Shown here piece by piece: positions 6,965-15,731 of a stretch of DNA of 37,212 nucleotides. A model generated the notes under the pieces. The model ran no database searches. It saw only the letters and a list, made by a program, of their open reading frames with translations, and was not told where the DNA came from. The position numbers and the translations under genes are program-made. This stretch comes from an uncultured Clostridia bacterium (GTDB lineage Bacteria > Bacillota > Clostridia > Christensenellales > Pumilibacteraceae). The stretch's first letter is position 1. Each line of letters begins with the position of its first letter. The stretch spans positions 1-37,212 of the forward strand of contig CALVTM010000012.1 in the NCBI GenBank assembly GCA_944362615.1, written 5' to 3'.

Positions 6965-7725
6965 ATGATATTTATTACTTATTGATATTGATTCTTAATA
7001 AAATTATAATTACAATAGTTTTTAAGAAAAATTACCGACAAATTTTTTTTCAGCGGCTTTACCGACTCCTGAACCTGGCGTTTCGGATACAGAATTTATA
7101 TTTTCAACAAAACATCCGCACCGTTGCATAGGACATAAACACCCTTTCGGGTGCTTTTTTGTGCCGCACTCCGGTTGCTGCGAAAAGCAAACGCCGCACA
7201 TGCAAAAAACTTTCTGCTCTTTCGGCATCGGAGGCAGTCGGTCTGACCTGCGCCGCACGACAGTTGCTCGGACTCGCACCGCATGGCAGTTGCTCGGACA
7301 GCCGCCGATGCGCTCATATCCGGGCAATCCGGCGCACAGGTTGCGTTTCCCCTCTCCCATAAGCCGGGCGCGGTATGCTTTTGCCGCCGTCCGGATAATA
7401 TACGATCTTGTATTACGCAGTCATTGACTTTATCGTAAGCGTCGGGGAAAATCAAATACATTAACATCTATCGCGCCCGTAAGCAAAAACAACTCCGTTA
7501 TAAGTGCTGATATCAAAATCAGTAGTTTTACTTTTCTGACTGATGCGAGCTTCGGTATAAAGCGCGAAATAAATCGAAAGTCATGAAGTTATCCGGGCGA
7601 AAAACAGCTTTTAAACGCGAATAAAACCGATCTTGTCATAGTAATATTCCGGGCATTGTCGAAACGGAGGGGAAACCTCATAGTACCGGAAGGATGCGGC
7701 GTAAAGTAAAATGCGTAACAGTAAT
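6965..7725. other. Long intergenic region without a supported gene
   Basis: About 760 nt. The first part is AT-rich. 7160-7400 is GC-richer and open in several frames on both strands, which is a composition effect; none has an RBS or a recognisable domain. It contains the hairpin at 7136-7160 and a short direct repeat, CAGTTGCTCGGAC, near 7260 and 7285. An untranslated RNA ending at 7160 cannot be excluded. Confidence 0.5.
7136..7160 (+). terminator. Intrinsic terminator-like hairpin with no obvious gene
   Basis: CACCC (7140-7144), TTTC loop, GGGTG (7149-7153), then six T. It is preceded by A-rich sequence. No plus-strand gene ends just upstream of it. Confidence 0.6.
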
Positions 7726-7754
7726 TTGACATATCCGACATTAAGTGATATAAT
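7726..7754 (+). promoter_or_regulatory. Perfect consensus promoter of the lipoprotein gene
   Basis: TTGACA 7726-7731, 17-nt spacer, TATAAT 7749-7754. Transcription is predicted to begin near 7761, with GGAG at 7771-7774 as ribosome-binding site for the ATG at 7782. Confidence 0.85.
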
Positions 7755-7781
7755 TCGACTTATCGATCAACGGAGAATAGT

Positions 7782-8525
7782 ATGAAAAAGGGTTTTAAAT
7801 TTATCGCGGCAGGGCTCGCCGTCGCGGCTTTCTGCATTGCGGCAGCAGGCTGCGGAAGTGCGCCTACTACGGCGGAGCTGTATAACAATGCCGTATACGA
7901 TGCAATGATAGCCGATGAGGATGAGATATTCCCTCTCGTATGCCTGACCGAAGAGGACGGAAGAGCGCGTTTCGACGAAAGCGGAAGAACGCTCCTCGTA
8001 TCGTGGCACTCCTATCCGGAAAGTTACCCCGAAGGTCAGACGGTGACGTTACAGTGGGGTGAAGTCTGGACCTTCACTCTGGGCGAAATCGCCGACTGGT
8101 ACGGCGATAATGCGGACAGCGTTACCGACTGGACGCTCCGCCTCGAGCAGCTTATAGGGCTGCCGGAAAACGACGGCAAAACACATTTCACCGCATTCTG
8201 GGTAGACCTTGAAGATGTAGTGCGTCCCGCTTACCGCACGGACCCTACGGCAGATGAAATGGATAACGAATTCCCTGACGGTTATGCCCAAAACGATCCG
8301 GATGAGATCGCGTTCAAGGAATGGTTCGACGGCAATATAATCGGTTCGTACTACGACAGCGAGTATCCCTGGACGCGTCTCGGCTATACATACGACTGGT
8401 CGGGTGACGACGATGAATACGGTCTGACCGAATTCCTTATCCTGTCCGGAGCGGAAACGGAAGTCGCTTTCACGGACACCACTGAAGAATTTCTTCAGAG
8501 ACTGGAAAAGGAGTGCTCGGAATAA
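7782..8525 (+). CDS. Predicted lipoprotein of unknown function
   Basis: 247 aa. It has a classic lipoprotein signal peptide: MKKGFKF, a hydrophobic core, then the lipobox AAGC with the lipidated Cys at about residue 24. The mature protein is very acidic and rich in Asp, Glu, Trp and Tyr, including a DWSGDDDEYG stretch near residue 208. It lacks further membrane segments, so it should face outward from the cytoplasmic membrane. No family is recognised and no transporter neighbours suggest a substrate. It has its own promoter, RBS and terminator. Confidence 0.85.
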   Translation: MKKGFKFIAAGLAVAAFCIAAAGCGSAPTTAELYNNAVYDAMIADEDEIFPLVCLTEEDGRARFDESGRTLLVSWHSYPESYPEGQTVTLQWGEVWTFTLGEIADWYGDNADSVTDWTLRLEQLIGLPENDGKTHFTAFWVDLEDVVRPAYRTDPTADEMDNEFPDGYAQNDPDEIAFKEWFDGNIIGSYYDSEYPWTRLGYTYDWSGDDDEYGLTEFLILSGAETEVAFTDTTEEFLQRLEKECSE

Positions 8526-8541
8526 TTTTTATACATACGAT

Positions 8542-8571
8542 CGGGCTGCCGCGCTGAATTGCGGCAGCCCG
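8542..8571 (+). terminator. Intrinsic terminator of the lipoprotein gene
   Basis: CGGGCTGCCGC (8542-8552) and GCGGCAGCCCG (8561-8571) form a perfect 11-bp stem with an 8-nt loop. It lies 17 nt after the stop codon, but the following T-tract is poor. Confidence 0.75.
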
Positions 8572-8648
8572 CATTATTCCCTTTCTCACGGCGGCGGTAT
8601 AGTTGAGCGCATGCGGTACTGGGCTGACCGGTTATTATCCGCACATGT

Positions 8649-8678
8649 TTGACTTTTGATCCCGCAGTGACGTATAAT
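8649..8678 (+). promoter_or_regulatory. Promoter giving a leaderless mRNA for the CDF transporter
   Basis: TTGACT 8649-8654, 18-nt spacer, TATAAT 8673-8678. Only 6 nt separate the -10 box from the ATG at 8685, so transcription should start at or within 1-2 nt of the start codon. Confidence 0.75.
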
Positions 8679-8684
8679 AAGCAT

Positions 8685-9794
8685 ATGACAGAAAAAAAAG
8701 ACAATCGCATACGGAGCGGAGTTGTTACCAGCGCTGTCGGCATAGCCTGTAATACCGCGCTCGCCGCGGCAAAGATAAGCGTCGGGGCGCTGTTCGGACT
8801 GGTTTCGGTCATGGCGGACGGTTTTAACAACCTCAGCGACTGCGGCAGCAGCATTGTTTCGCTCGTGTCGTTCTGCATATCCGGCAAGCCCGCCGATAAA
8901 GAACACCCTTACGGTCATAAACTTGCCGAGTACATCGCGGCAATGATAACCGGATTCCTGGTGCTCTTTCTCGCAGTGGAGCTGCTGCGCAGTTCGGTGG
9001 AAAAAATAATTTCCGGAGAAACACCGACGGAAGCGCTTGCCGCCTACATAGTTCTCGCCGTATCCGTAGTGATCAAAGCGGGCATGTTCGTACTTTACCG
9101 CATCATGGCAAAGCGACTGAGTTCGGAAGCACTCAGAGCGGCGGCAACAGACAGCCTCTGCGACTGCATAGCGACTTCAGCAGTCATTGCCGGCATCGTC
9201 ATACTTCAGTTTACCGGTTTTGCCGCCGACGGCTGGATGGGCATACTCATCGCGCTGTTTATCGTATGGCAGGGACTGAAGATCCTCGCCGAAGCAAGTT
9301 CCAAACTGCTCGGAAGCGCTCCGGACGCAGAGCTTACCGAAAAGATCAAAGGCATCATAAAAGCCGGTGACGGGGTGCTCGGTATGCACGATCTGCGCGT
9401 ATACAGCTACGGCAAGGGCGTTGCGTTCGCAACCGTACACATAGAAATGGACGCGGCTCTCCCCTCGCTTACGTCGCATACGATAATTGACGGCATAGAG
9501 CATAAGGTCAAGGAAGAAACGGGCGTTGAGCTTACCGCCCATTACGACCCCGTTGACCTGTCCGATCAGCAGGCACTTGAACTCGAGAAAGAAATACGCG
9601 GCATAATACAAAGCGAAGCCGACGGACTGGAAATGCACGATTTCCGGTTTATCCGCGGAGCAAGCAATAAAGTCGTATTCGACGTCGGCGTTCCGTATGA
9701 CTGCAAACGCACGGACACCGATCTCAGGCAGGACATAACGGAAAAAGTAAGCACGCTCGGTTATCAGTGTTTCATTACGGTAGACCGCGAATAA
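8685..9794 (+). CDS. Cation diffusion facilitator (CDF) family metal exporter
   Basis: About 369 aa. The N-terminal half has the CDF membrane domain of around six helices. It carries the signature metal-site region ADGFNNLSDCGSS near residue 46 and the HPYGH motif after helix 2, with a further Asp-containing helix (AAATDSLCDC) near residue 160. A long cytoplasmic C-terminal part appears to contain two copies of the CDF ferredoxin-like domain, each with a MHD(L/F)R-type strand (MHDLRVYSYG and MHDFRFIRG). Typical CDF proteins have one. Substrate is probably Zn2+, Mn2+ or Fe2+; the sequence does not decide. The ATG at 8685 is preferred over the upstream TTG because the promoter -10 box lies between them. 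Confidence 0.9.
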   Translation: MTEKKDNRIRSGVVTSAVGIACNTALAAAKISVGALFGLVSVMADGFNNLSDCGSSIVSLVSFCISGKPADKEHPYGHKLAEYIAAMITGFLVLFLAVELLRSSVEKIISGETPTEALAAYIVLAVSVVIKAGMFVLYRIMAKRLSSEALRAAATDSLCDCIATSAVIAGIVILQFTGFAADGWMGILIALFIVWQGLKILAEASSKLLGSAPDAELTEKIKGIIKAGDGVLGMHDLRVYSYGKGVAFATVHIEMDAALPSLTSHTIIDGIEHKVKEETGVELTAHYDPVDLSDQQALELEKEIRGIIQSEADGLEMHDFRFIRGASNKVVFDVGVPYDCKRTDTDLRQDITEKVSTLGYQCFITVDRE

Positions 9795-9866
9795 CGAGCT
9801 TTTATACGGCAACGGCTATGCACATAAACGCTTATGTCCGTAAAAGAACATATCTATGACAATGAG

Positions 9867-9899
9867 TACGCCACGGAAGTCAGACGCTTCCGGGGCGTA
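9867..9899. terminator. Hairpin downstream of the CDF gene
   Basis: TACGCC-A-CGGAAG pairs with CTTCCG-GGG-GCGTA around a 7-nt loop. The T-tract is weak. It is a possible terminator for the CDF transcript. Confidence 0.4.
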
Positions 9900-10095
9900 T
9901 TCGGCTTTACAGTCCGCGTTTGATTTTATCTTTTCCGATGCCGTAAGGACAGCGCATATGAAAATATGTGATATCTGCACTTACGAATAAAAACTTCGCA
10001 CCGCCGCTTGAGCGGGCGGCATAGCGGAGTATGATACAGTTTTTCGGACGCGCCGCATAAATAAGCGATATATATCCGGCAGCGCCGGTACAGTG

Positions 10096-10129
10096 ATCAG
10101 GCACTTCCGCATTTGCGGAAGTGCCTGAT
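10096..10129. terminator. Long perfect hairpin between CDF and BspA-like genes
   Basis: 16-bp perfect arms (10096-10111 and 10114-10129) with a 2-nt loop are followed on the plus strand by TATCTTGTTTTT. It can end plus-strand transcription, and it also lies just past the stop of the minus-strand gene at 10166. Nothing else is seen between 9900 and 10165; the short minus-strand frame there encodes this hairpin and is not credible. Confidence 0.65.
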
Positions 10130-10165
10130 ATCTTGTTTTTATCATTTATCAACGTCGAAGCATAG

Positions 10166-10883
10166 TTACACTTCGGTTATCGTTCCGTCTGTACAGTGAA
10201 CCGTATAATCTCCGGTGTCGTCATTCCAACCCGTATTTTTTACGATCATACCCCACTTTTCCATGCTTCCCTCATATGTGATATTTTCAAGCGAAGCGCA
10301 GCCGCTGAACGAATAATCCCCGATGCTTGTTATGCCGTACGGGATGTCGATCTCCGCCAGTGACTTGCAGCCCGTGAATACGGCTCTTCCGATACCCGTA
10401 ACGCCGTCCGGAATATTTATGCCCGTAAGGGATGAACAGAAGTAGAACGCATAATCTCCTATGTCGGTAACGCTTTCGGGAATGATAAGCTTTCTATGAA
10501 ACTGCAATAATAAAACGCATTGCTCCCTATGCCTGTGACCGGTAGTCCGTTATACATATACGGTATCTCTATTTCCGCTTCCTTCACATTGCCTATGCCG
10601 ATCACCGAATATCCCGAGCCGTCGGAAGAAAGAGAATATTCCAGCCCCTGAGTCCCCGGGATCGCATAACCGCATACGGCACAGGACAAGCCGTCAAACT
10701 CATGAGCGCCCTTATCCGCAATCTCCACGACATGCTCGCATACAGCGGCGCGCCAGTGCTCATTCTCGTCAGAACTCCATTCGTCCGAATATGTGTGCTC
10801 ATGCCCGCCGCAGGCGGCAATACAGATTGCGCATGCCAGACAGCATAACAGACCGATTATCAAATACACAGTTTCTTTTTCAT
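10166..10883 (-). pseudogene. BspA-like leucine-rich repeat lipoprotein with two frameshifts
   Basis: Two overlapping frames together encode one protein. The upstream frame has a signal peptide with lipobox IAAC, a His/Cys segment (HEHTYSDEW ... CAVCGY), and the first LRR_5 repeat up to SNAFYYCSF. The downstream frame continues with three further LRR_5 repeats (for example IIPESVTDIGDYAF). One base appears missing near 10489. A second appears missing near 10872-10880, because the natural start is the ATG at 10883 with GAGGG upstream; it reaches a stop after seven codons, while the next frame reads straight into the signal peptide. BspA-type repeats are usually surface proteins in host adhesion. 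Sequencing or assembly error is possible. Confidence 0.8.
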
Positions 10884-11085
10884 TTTTCCCTCACTTCTGC
10901 AGTATCAAACGTAGCTCCGGATAATGCTTTACGATAAGCAATATATGACCTCATTTCGTTTTTATGATTCACGCCCGTCCGTATTTGTCAATACCGGAGC
11001 GCCGGCACCCGTACGCCGACTTTCACGGTCAGCCGCTAAGGCGCGGCTCCCCCCCCCGCTCCTTGCCTCATATGCTCATATGTGC

Positions 11086-11124
11086 AAGCGGGAGGAAGCA
11101 TCAGTCTGATGCTTCCTCCCGCTT
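11086..11124. repeat. 19-bp perfect inverted repeat with 1-nt centre
   Basis: Arms 11086-11104 and 11106-11124 are exact complements (AAGCGGGAGGAAGCATCAG). It lies 33 nt beyond the stop of the minus-strand gene at 11157, so it may be its transcription end. Neither side has a good T-tract, and the long near-loopless palindrome could also extrude as a cruciform. A run of nine C lies nearby at 11049-11057. Confidence 0.8.
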
Positions 11125-11156
11125 ATTGCGCCGAAGCTCCGGCGCCCTTATCTTTT

Positions 11157-13295
11157 TTATCTCTCCCCCGTAAAATCCGCAAGCCGGAGCATACGCATGC
11201 TCTCCGGCATCGGAAACCCGAATGCGTTTACCGCTTCAGCCGGGCTGTAAGCCGTCGCACTTCTGTCGGCAAAGAATATACACGGCAGGATCAGCGCCGC
11301 TACCGCACTGTCTATCGCTTTTTCAGCGCTGCCGCCGCACGCCCGGTACACCGACGTGTATATCTCAAACCTGCTCACTATATCGTTCTCGTAACGGATA
11401 CCCATATTGCTGAGAAGAGCCAACAGACTTGCCGCGTTGCGTTGTTCGGCGTCCGTCAGCCGGTATTTACGGCAGGCGTCATCTGCTCCCGCACTCAGGT
11501 CGCTCATCGTTATGCGCATACGCGACGGGGATACGATCGGTCTCTTTTCTCCGGACGCTTCGATGTTTATCATGGCAGTCGACTCCAGCATCTCCTTTGA
11601 CAGATACGACTGCTCACGCATCGCAAACGCAAAACGCACATTTCTGCCGACCTTTATCTTGCCAGCGCGGACACAGTCCAGTTTGTCGGGAACGCCGTCA
11701 CCCAGACGCACGAATCCGGTATCATGACTGCCGTATTCCGGTTTTATGTTGTAAAGCAGCGGCGAATCGTTAAGACTTCCGACCCCTGTCAGCGTTACCG
11801 CACGCAGCTCATCCGGATAACGCGCAGAACGGTAAAAAGTATCCATGAAAGCCGACAGCTTAAAGTCTGCCCCCTGCCCGACGCCGAACAGTGTGTTCCC
11901 CGATATTCCGCTCGTGCCCTCTCCGAATATACTGCCTAACGCGCACACCGCGCTGTCCGCGCCGTCGCCGATAAAGTACGAAACGCGTGAAGATATCATA
12001 CCGGCGACCACTGCCGCCGCTCCGTCTGCGCTTATGCCGCAGCCGAGATCGAAAGCCGTCGCGCGCACTCTGTCGCACATTTCCGCAAAGTCCGCACGCT
12101 CATAAGTCTGCTTGTTCTGCGCCGCCGCTTCGGTATCTATGCTGCGCAACGCGAAGTACGGCGGAAACTCCGCCATTATCTTTATTATCGTATCCTGATC
12201 CATCGGACGCTCGGCATATCTGTCGTTGTAAACAAGCGCGACCGCAAGCGACGCGGATGCCGCCGTAATCAAAAACGCGTAAGTTACAAGAAGCGTAAGA
12301 GCAGGCTGAGCCGCTGCGCATATTATGCCGCATACCGACAGCGCAAACGCATACACAGAGAGTGTGACCTTGACGATAAAACTGCTCTTTCCCCTGAACG
12401 CGGTAATTGATCTGCCGGCAATCGTGACAGTGGAAATTACAGCCGCCATACACAACACGGTAAGCACTATGAAGCATATGATGACCGGCTGCGCTCCGGC
12501 GCTTCCCGGCTTCGCCAGTAACGACAGCATGACTATATAAAAAACTACGCAGACGACTATGTCAACCAGATAATTTATGACGCTCACATACTCGTTCGCA
12601 TTTTTTATCTTCAATTTTGCATACAGTCCGCCGGCGCCCGGGAATGCGGAAAAGGACAGTGATGCGGACTGTACCTGCATCGTCATGCGCAGACATGTCC
12701 ATGCCATGAATATGCAGCGCACCGTCTTTATCAGTGTTTCCGAGTCCTCCGACACATATATGCTGTCTGTCGTTACGGTGCAAGCCACGGCAAAAGCCGC
12801 CGCGTATAACACTATGGAGGTCAGCCGCGGCACGAGCATGCGCACTTTACGTTCCGTTCCGGACATTATGAATCCGCTTATTCCGCACGCAAGGATTGCC
12901 GCATTGCCCAATATGATGTAGGTCATGAACGTGGGCAGCTCCATGACCATATAGTTATTGAACGGAATGCCGCGAAGCGACGCGGTGATACCGATAAACG
13001 CAGTCGCCAAAGTCATCGCGTATACCGCCTGATGAGCCGTCTTACGCGCTTCCTCTTTTTTGGTGAAGTACCTTATCGCTATGACCGCTCCCGCCACCAC
13101 CATTGCCAATACCGTCACAATTATGATTATAGACGTCAGCCTTCTCGAGAACAGTACTTCATCGCCGCCCTGCTCCCCGAAAACAGCCTCTATTATCGAA
13201 ATGTTATTCTCATTATTCACAAACAGCAGTATTATAAAAACAATAACCGCCACCGCATAGCTTATGAGAACGGGCAATAATTTTTTTGTGTTCAT
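11157..13295 (-). CDS. Large membrane protein with C-terminal soluble domain, unknown function
   Basis: 712 aa. Residues 1 to about 350 carry roughly nine or ten hydrophobic helices. Residues about 370-712 are soluble. The soluble part has Gly-rich segments (FIGDGADSAVCALG, GVGQGADFKLSAF), a hydrophobic strand AVTLTGVGSLNDS, a strand NVRFAFAMREQSYL and a helical end. That order resembles an AAA+ ATPase core, but the Walker A Lys-Ser/Thr and the Walker B acidic pair are absent. If related, it would be an inactive version. That comparison is my impression and was not tested. The ATG has GAGGGA upstream and the gene has its own consensus promoter. Confidence 0.7.
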   Translation of the reverse strand: MNTKKLLPVLISYAVAVIVFIILLFVNNENNISIIEAVFGEQGGDEVLFSRRLTSIIIIVTVLAMVVAGAVIAIRYFTKKEEARKTAHQAVYAMTLATAFIGITASLRGIPFNNYMVMELPTFMTYIILGNAAILACGISGFIMSGTERKVRMLVPRLTSIVLYAAAFAVACTVTTDSIYVSEDSETLIKTVRCIFMAWTCLRMTMQVQSASLSFSAFPGAGGLYAKLKIKNANEYVSVINYLVDIVVCVVFYIVMLSLLAKPGSAGAQPVIICFIVLTVLCMAAVISTVTIAGRSITAFRGKSSFIVKVTLSVYAFALSVCGIICAAAQPALTLLVTYAFLITAASASLAVALVYNDRYAERPMDQDTIIKIMAEFPPYFALRSIDTEAAAQNKQTYERADFAEMCDRVRATAFDLGCGISADGAAAVVAGMISSRVSYFIGDGADSAVCALGSIFGEGTSGISGNTLFGVGQGADFKLSAFMDTFYRSARYPDELRAVTLTGVGSLNDSPLLYNIKPEYGSHDTGFVRLGDGVPDKLDCVRAGKIKVGRNVRFAFAMREQSYLSKEMLESTAMINIEASGEKRPIVSPSRMRITMSDLSAGADDACRKYRLTDAEQRNAASLLALLSNMGIRYENDIVSRFEIYTSVYRACGGSAEKAIDSAVAALILPCIFFADRSATAYSPAEAVNAFGFPMPESMRMLRLADFTGER

Positions 13296-13346
13296 ATTTC
13301 CCTCTTTACGGCAATTTTTACAGTCACAGTTAATCTGCTTGTGAAA

Positions 13347-13375
13347 ATTATATTATAAAAGCATAGTTATGTCAA
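13347..13375 (-). promoter_or_regulatory. Perfect consensus promoter of the 712-aa membrane protein gene
   Basis: On the minus strand TTGACA (13375-13370), 17-nt spacer, TATAAT (13352-13347). A second overlapping TATAAT lies at 13357-13352. Transcription starts near 13340. Confidence 0.85.
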
Positions 13376-13449
13376 GAAGGCTGTACCGCTATTTAGCGCG
13401 CGCACTTATCCGCATCGGCAAAATACGCGCACAGCTTGAAAAACCGGCA

Positions 13450-13478
13450 TTGACAATCATGCGCAAATCATGTATAAT
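13450..13478 (+). promoter_or_regulatory. Perfect consensus promoter of the ene-reductase gene
   Basis: TTGACA 13450-13455, 17-nt spacer, TATAAT 13473-13478. An AAGGAGAG ribosome-binding site precedes the ATG at 13509. Confidence 0.85.
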
Positions 13479-13508
13479 AATAAAAACACGACGATAAGGA
13501 GAGAAATA

Positions 13509-15560
13509 ATGGACAAAAAATATGAGGCACTTTTCACCCCGTGGAAGATAGGCAATGTCGAAATAAAGAACCGCATTGTTCTCTGTCCCATGGGCGGGAC
13601 CTCCCTCTTCGGGTGGATGGAACCAAATCATTTCGATAAGGAAGCCGCAAACTTCTTCCTTGAAAGAGCGAAAAACAACGTCGGTCTTATTATCCCCGGC
13701 ATAGCTCCGATCAAGGATATGATACTCGGCAAATGGCTCTATAAAGGGAAAAAGAAGTTTGAGAAACTCAAGGAGTTCATGGCGGAAATACATAAAACGG
13801 GCGCAAAACTGTTCGTACAGCTCACCGCAGGTTTCGGACGCTCGTTCGCAATTACCGAGCCGCTTAAAATACTGCTCAAAAACAAGGTGATCGGGGGTAT
13901 CGCAAAACCGATAATAGACGCATCGTACATGTGCGCGTCGCCCAGCGAACTCCCTTCAAGATGGGCGGAGGATATAACCTGCCGCGCGCTTACCGTCAAA
14001 GAGATACAGAAGATGATCTACGCGTTTGCGGAAATTGCAAAGCTCTGCAAGGACGCGGACGTCGACGGCGTGGAAGTACACGCGGTGCATGAAGGTTATC
14101 TGCTCGATCAGTTCACCATGCCTTACACCAACCACCGTACCGACGAGTACGGCGGAAGCTTTGAAAACAGATACCGCTTCCCCGTCGAGATAGTAAAAGC
14201 CATTAAAGCCAGGTGCGGCAGCGACTTCCCCGTGTCTCTGCGCTACTCGGTACAGAGCAAGACCAAGGATTTCTGCGTCGGCGCTCTTCCGGGAGAAACG
14301 GATTACACCGAAGTCGGACGCGATATGGCGGAAAGCGAACGCGCCGCAAAGTATCTTCAGGACGCCGGCTACGATATGCTGAATGCGGATAACGGTACTT
14401 ACGATGCGTGGTACTGGGCTCACCCGCCTGCATATATGCCCAAGAACTGCAACCTCGACGACGTTGCGCATATCCGCAAGTTCGTGGATATACCCGTCGT
14501 ATGCGCCGGACGTATGGAGCCGGAAGTCGGCGCACAGGCAATAGCCGACGGACGCATAGACGCTATGGGCATAGCCCGTCAGTTCCTCACCGACGGAGAA
14601 TGGGTCACCAAACTCATAGAGGGCCGTACCGAGGATATCCAGCCGTGCATATGCTGTCATAATGCCTGCTTTGCAATGGCGCACTACAAAGGTGTTGCAA
14701 ACGACGAATCTCTGTCTGAAGTCATGCACATGGCGCGCTGTGCGCTTAATCCGCAGACGATGCAGATGGGCAAATATGATATAAAACCCGCGAAAAAGCC
14801 CAAGAAAGTCGCGGTTATCGGCGGCGGCGTCGGAGGCATGGAGGTCGCGCGTATTGCTACTCTCCGCGGTCATAAAGTCACGATCTACGAGAAATCGGAC
14901 AAGCTCGGCGGCGTGTTCATCGCAGCTGCCGCTCCGTCGTTCAAGGAAAAAGACAGAGAGCTTATCGAATGGTACAAGCGCCAGATAGACAAGCTCGGCA
15001 TAGAAGTCAGATACTCTACGGAGATAACGGACGTCTCCTCTCTTGACGCTGATGAGATAATAGTCGCTACCGGAGCCAAAGCGCGCAAACTGAATACTCC
15101 GGGTATAGAACGCTCGATAGAAGCCGTCGACTACCTCAACGGTGCGGAAGTCGGCGAAAACGTCGTTATAATCGGCGGCGGTCTGACCGGCTGTGAGATC
15201 GCTTACGACCTCTACCTCAAGGGTAAGAAACCCGTTATCGTCGAGATGAAAAACGACCTTATCGCCGTCCGCGGCGTATGCCTCGCAAACTCCTCTTACC
15301 TGCGCGACTTCTTTAACTGGAAAAAAGTCCCCGTCATGCTCGAAAGCCGCGTTACGGAGATCAGGGACGGCAGCGTTACAGTCACCGATAAAAACGGAAA
15401 TACCACCGAACTGCCGGCAGACAGCGTCGTGGTTTCCGTCGGTTACACCCCTGCTCCGATAGCAAAAGGCGGACGTGTACACGTCGTAGGCGACGCCAAC
15501 ACCGTAGGCAACCTGCGCACCGTCGTCTGGAACGCCTGGAAAACAGCGGAAAGCATCTGA
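13509..15560 (+). CDS. FMN/FAD/4Fe-4S ene-reductase of the 2-enoate/2,4-dienoyl-CoA reductase family
   Basis: 683 aa. Residues 1 to about 370 form the Old Yellow Enzyme-type FMN barrel, with VEVHAVHEGYLLDQF and the strongly conserved NHRTDEYGGSFENR motif. A cysteine cluster CICCHNAC at residues 380-387, with a further Cys in RCALNP, matches the [4Fe-4S] site. Residues from about 434 have the FAD-binding VAVIGGGVGGMEVA, and a second dinucleotide fold starts at VVIIGGGLTGCEIA. Such enzymes pass electrons from NAD(P)H through FAD and the cluster to FMN and reduce activated C=C bonds (2-enoates, dienoyl-CoA, cinnamates, bile-acid intermediates). The substrate cannot be assigned, as no pathway neighbours are present. 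Confidence 0.93.
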   Translation: MDKKYEALFTPWKIGNVEIKNRIVLCPMGGTSLFGWMEPNHFDKEAANFFLERAKNNVGLIIPGIAPIKDMILGKWLYKGKKKFEKLKEFMAEIHKTGAKLFVQLTAGFGRSFAITEPLKILLKNKVIGGIAKPIIDASYMCASPSELPSRWAEDITCRALTVKEIQKMIYAFAEIAKLCKDADVDGVEVHAVHEGYLLDQFTMPYTNHRTDEYGGSFENRYRFPVEIVKAIKARCGSDFPVSLRYSVQSKTKDFCVGALPGETDYTEVGRDMAESERAAKYLQDAGYDMLNADNGTYDAWYWAHPPAYMPKNCNLDDVAHIRKFVDIPVVCAGRMEPEVGAQAIADGRIDAMGIARQFLTDGEWVTKLIEGRTEDIQPCICCHNACFAMAHYKGVANDESLSEVMHMARCALNPQTMQMGKYDIKPAKKPKKVAVIGGGVGGMEVARIATLRGHKVTIYEKSDKLGGVFIAAAAPSFKEKDRELIEWYKRQIDKLGIEVRYSTEITDVSSLDADEIIVATGAKARKLNTPGIERSIEAVDYLNGAEVGENVVIIGGGLTGCEIAYDLYLKGKKPVIVEMKNDLIAVRGVCLANSSYLRDFFNWKKVPVMLESRVTEIRDGSVTVTDKNGNTTELPADSVVVSVGYTPAPIAKGGRVHVVGDANTVGNLRTVVWNAWKTAESI

Positions 15561-15680
15561 CAAAATACAAGCTCTGAATCAATTTCGCATCGGCGGTATC
15601 TATGCGGCGGTTCCGGAACGGACACTGCCGGAAGAAACTCCGCATGCGCGGCGGCTGAAAAATCAGATTGTATAAATCAA

Positions 15681-15714
15681 AAAAAGTGAAACGCCTTCGG
15701 GAGTTTCACTTTTT
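15681..15714. terminator. Bidirectional terminator between ene-reductase and wzx
   Basis: AAAAAGTGAAAC (15681-15692) and GTTTCACTTTTT (15703-15714) form a perfect 12-bp stem with loop GCCTTCGGGA. It serves the converging ene-reductase gene and the polysaccharide operon. Confidence 0.9.
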
Positions 15715-15731
15715 TGTAATATTCTGTCTGT

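Noticed and set aside
7022..7467. Overlapping Cys-rich frames on both strands
   Set aside because: They encode the terminator hairpin and GC-rich intergenic sequence, have no RBS and resemble no family.
9907..10152. 81-residue minus-strand frame
   Set aside because: It begins inside the long hairpin at 10096-10129 and shows no protein-like pattern.
13956..15563. 535-residue minus-strand frame
   Set aside because: It is wholly antisense to the ene-reductase, whose domains and motifs are intact. It lacks recognisable domains and an RBS.
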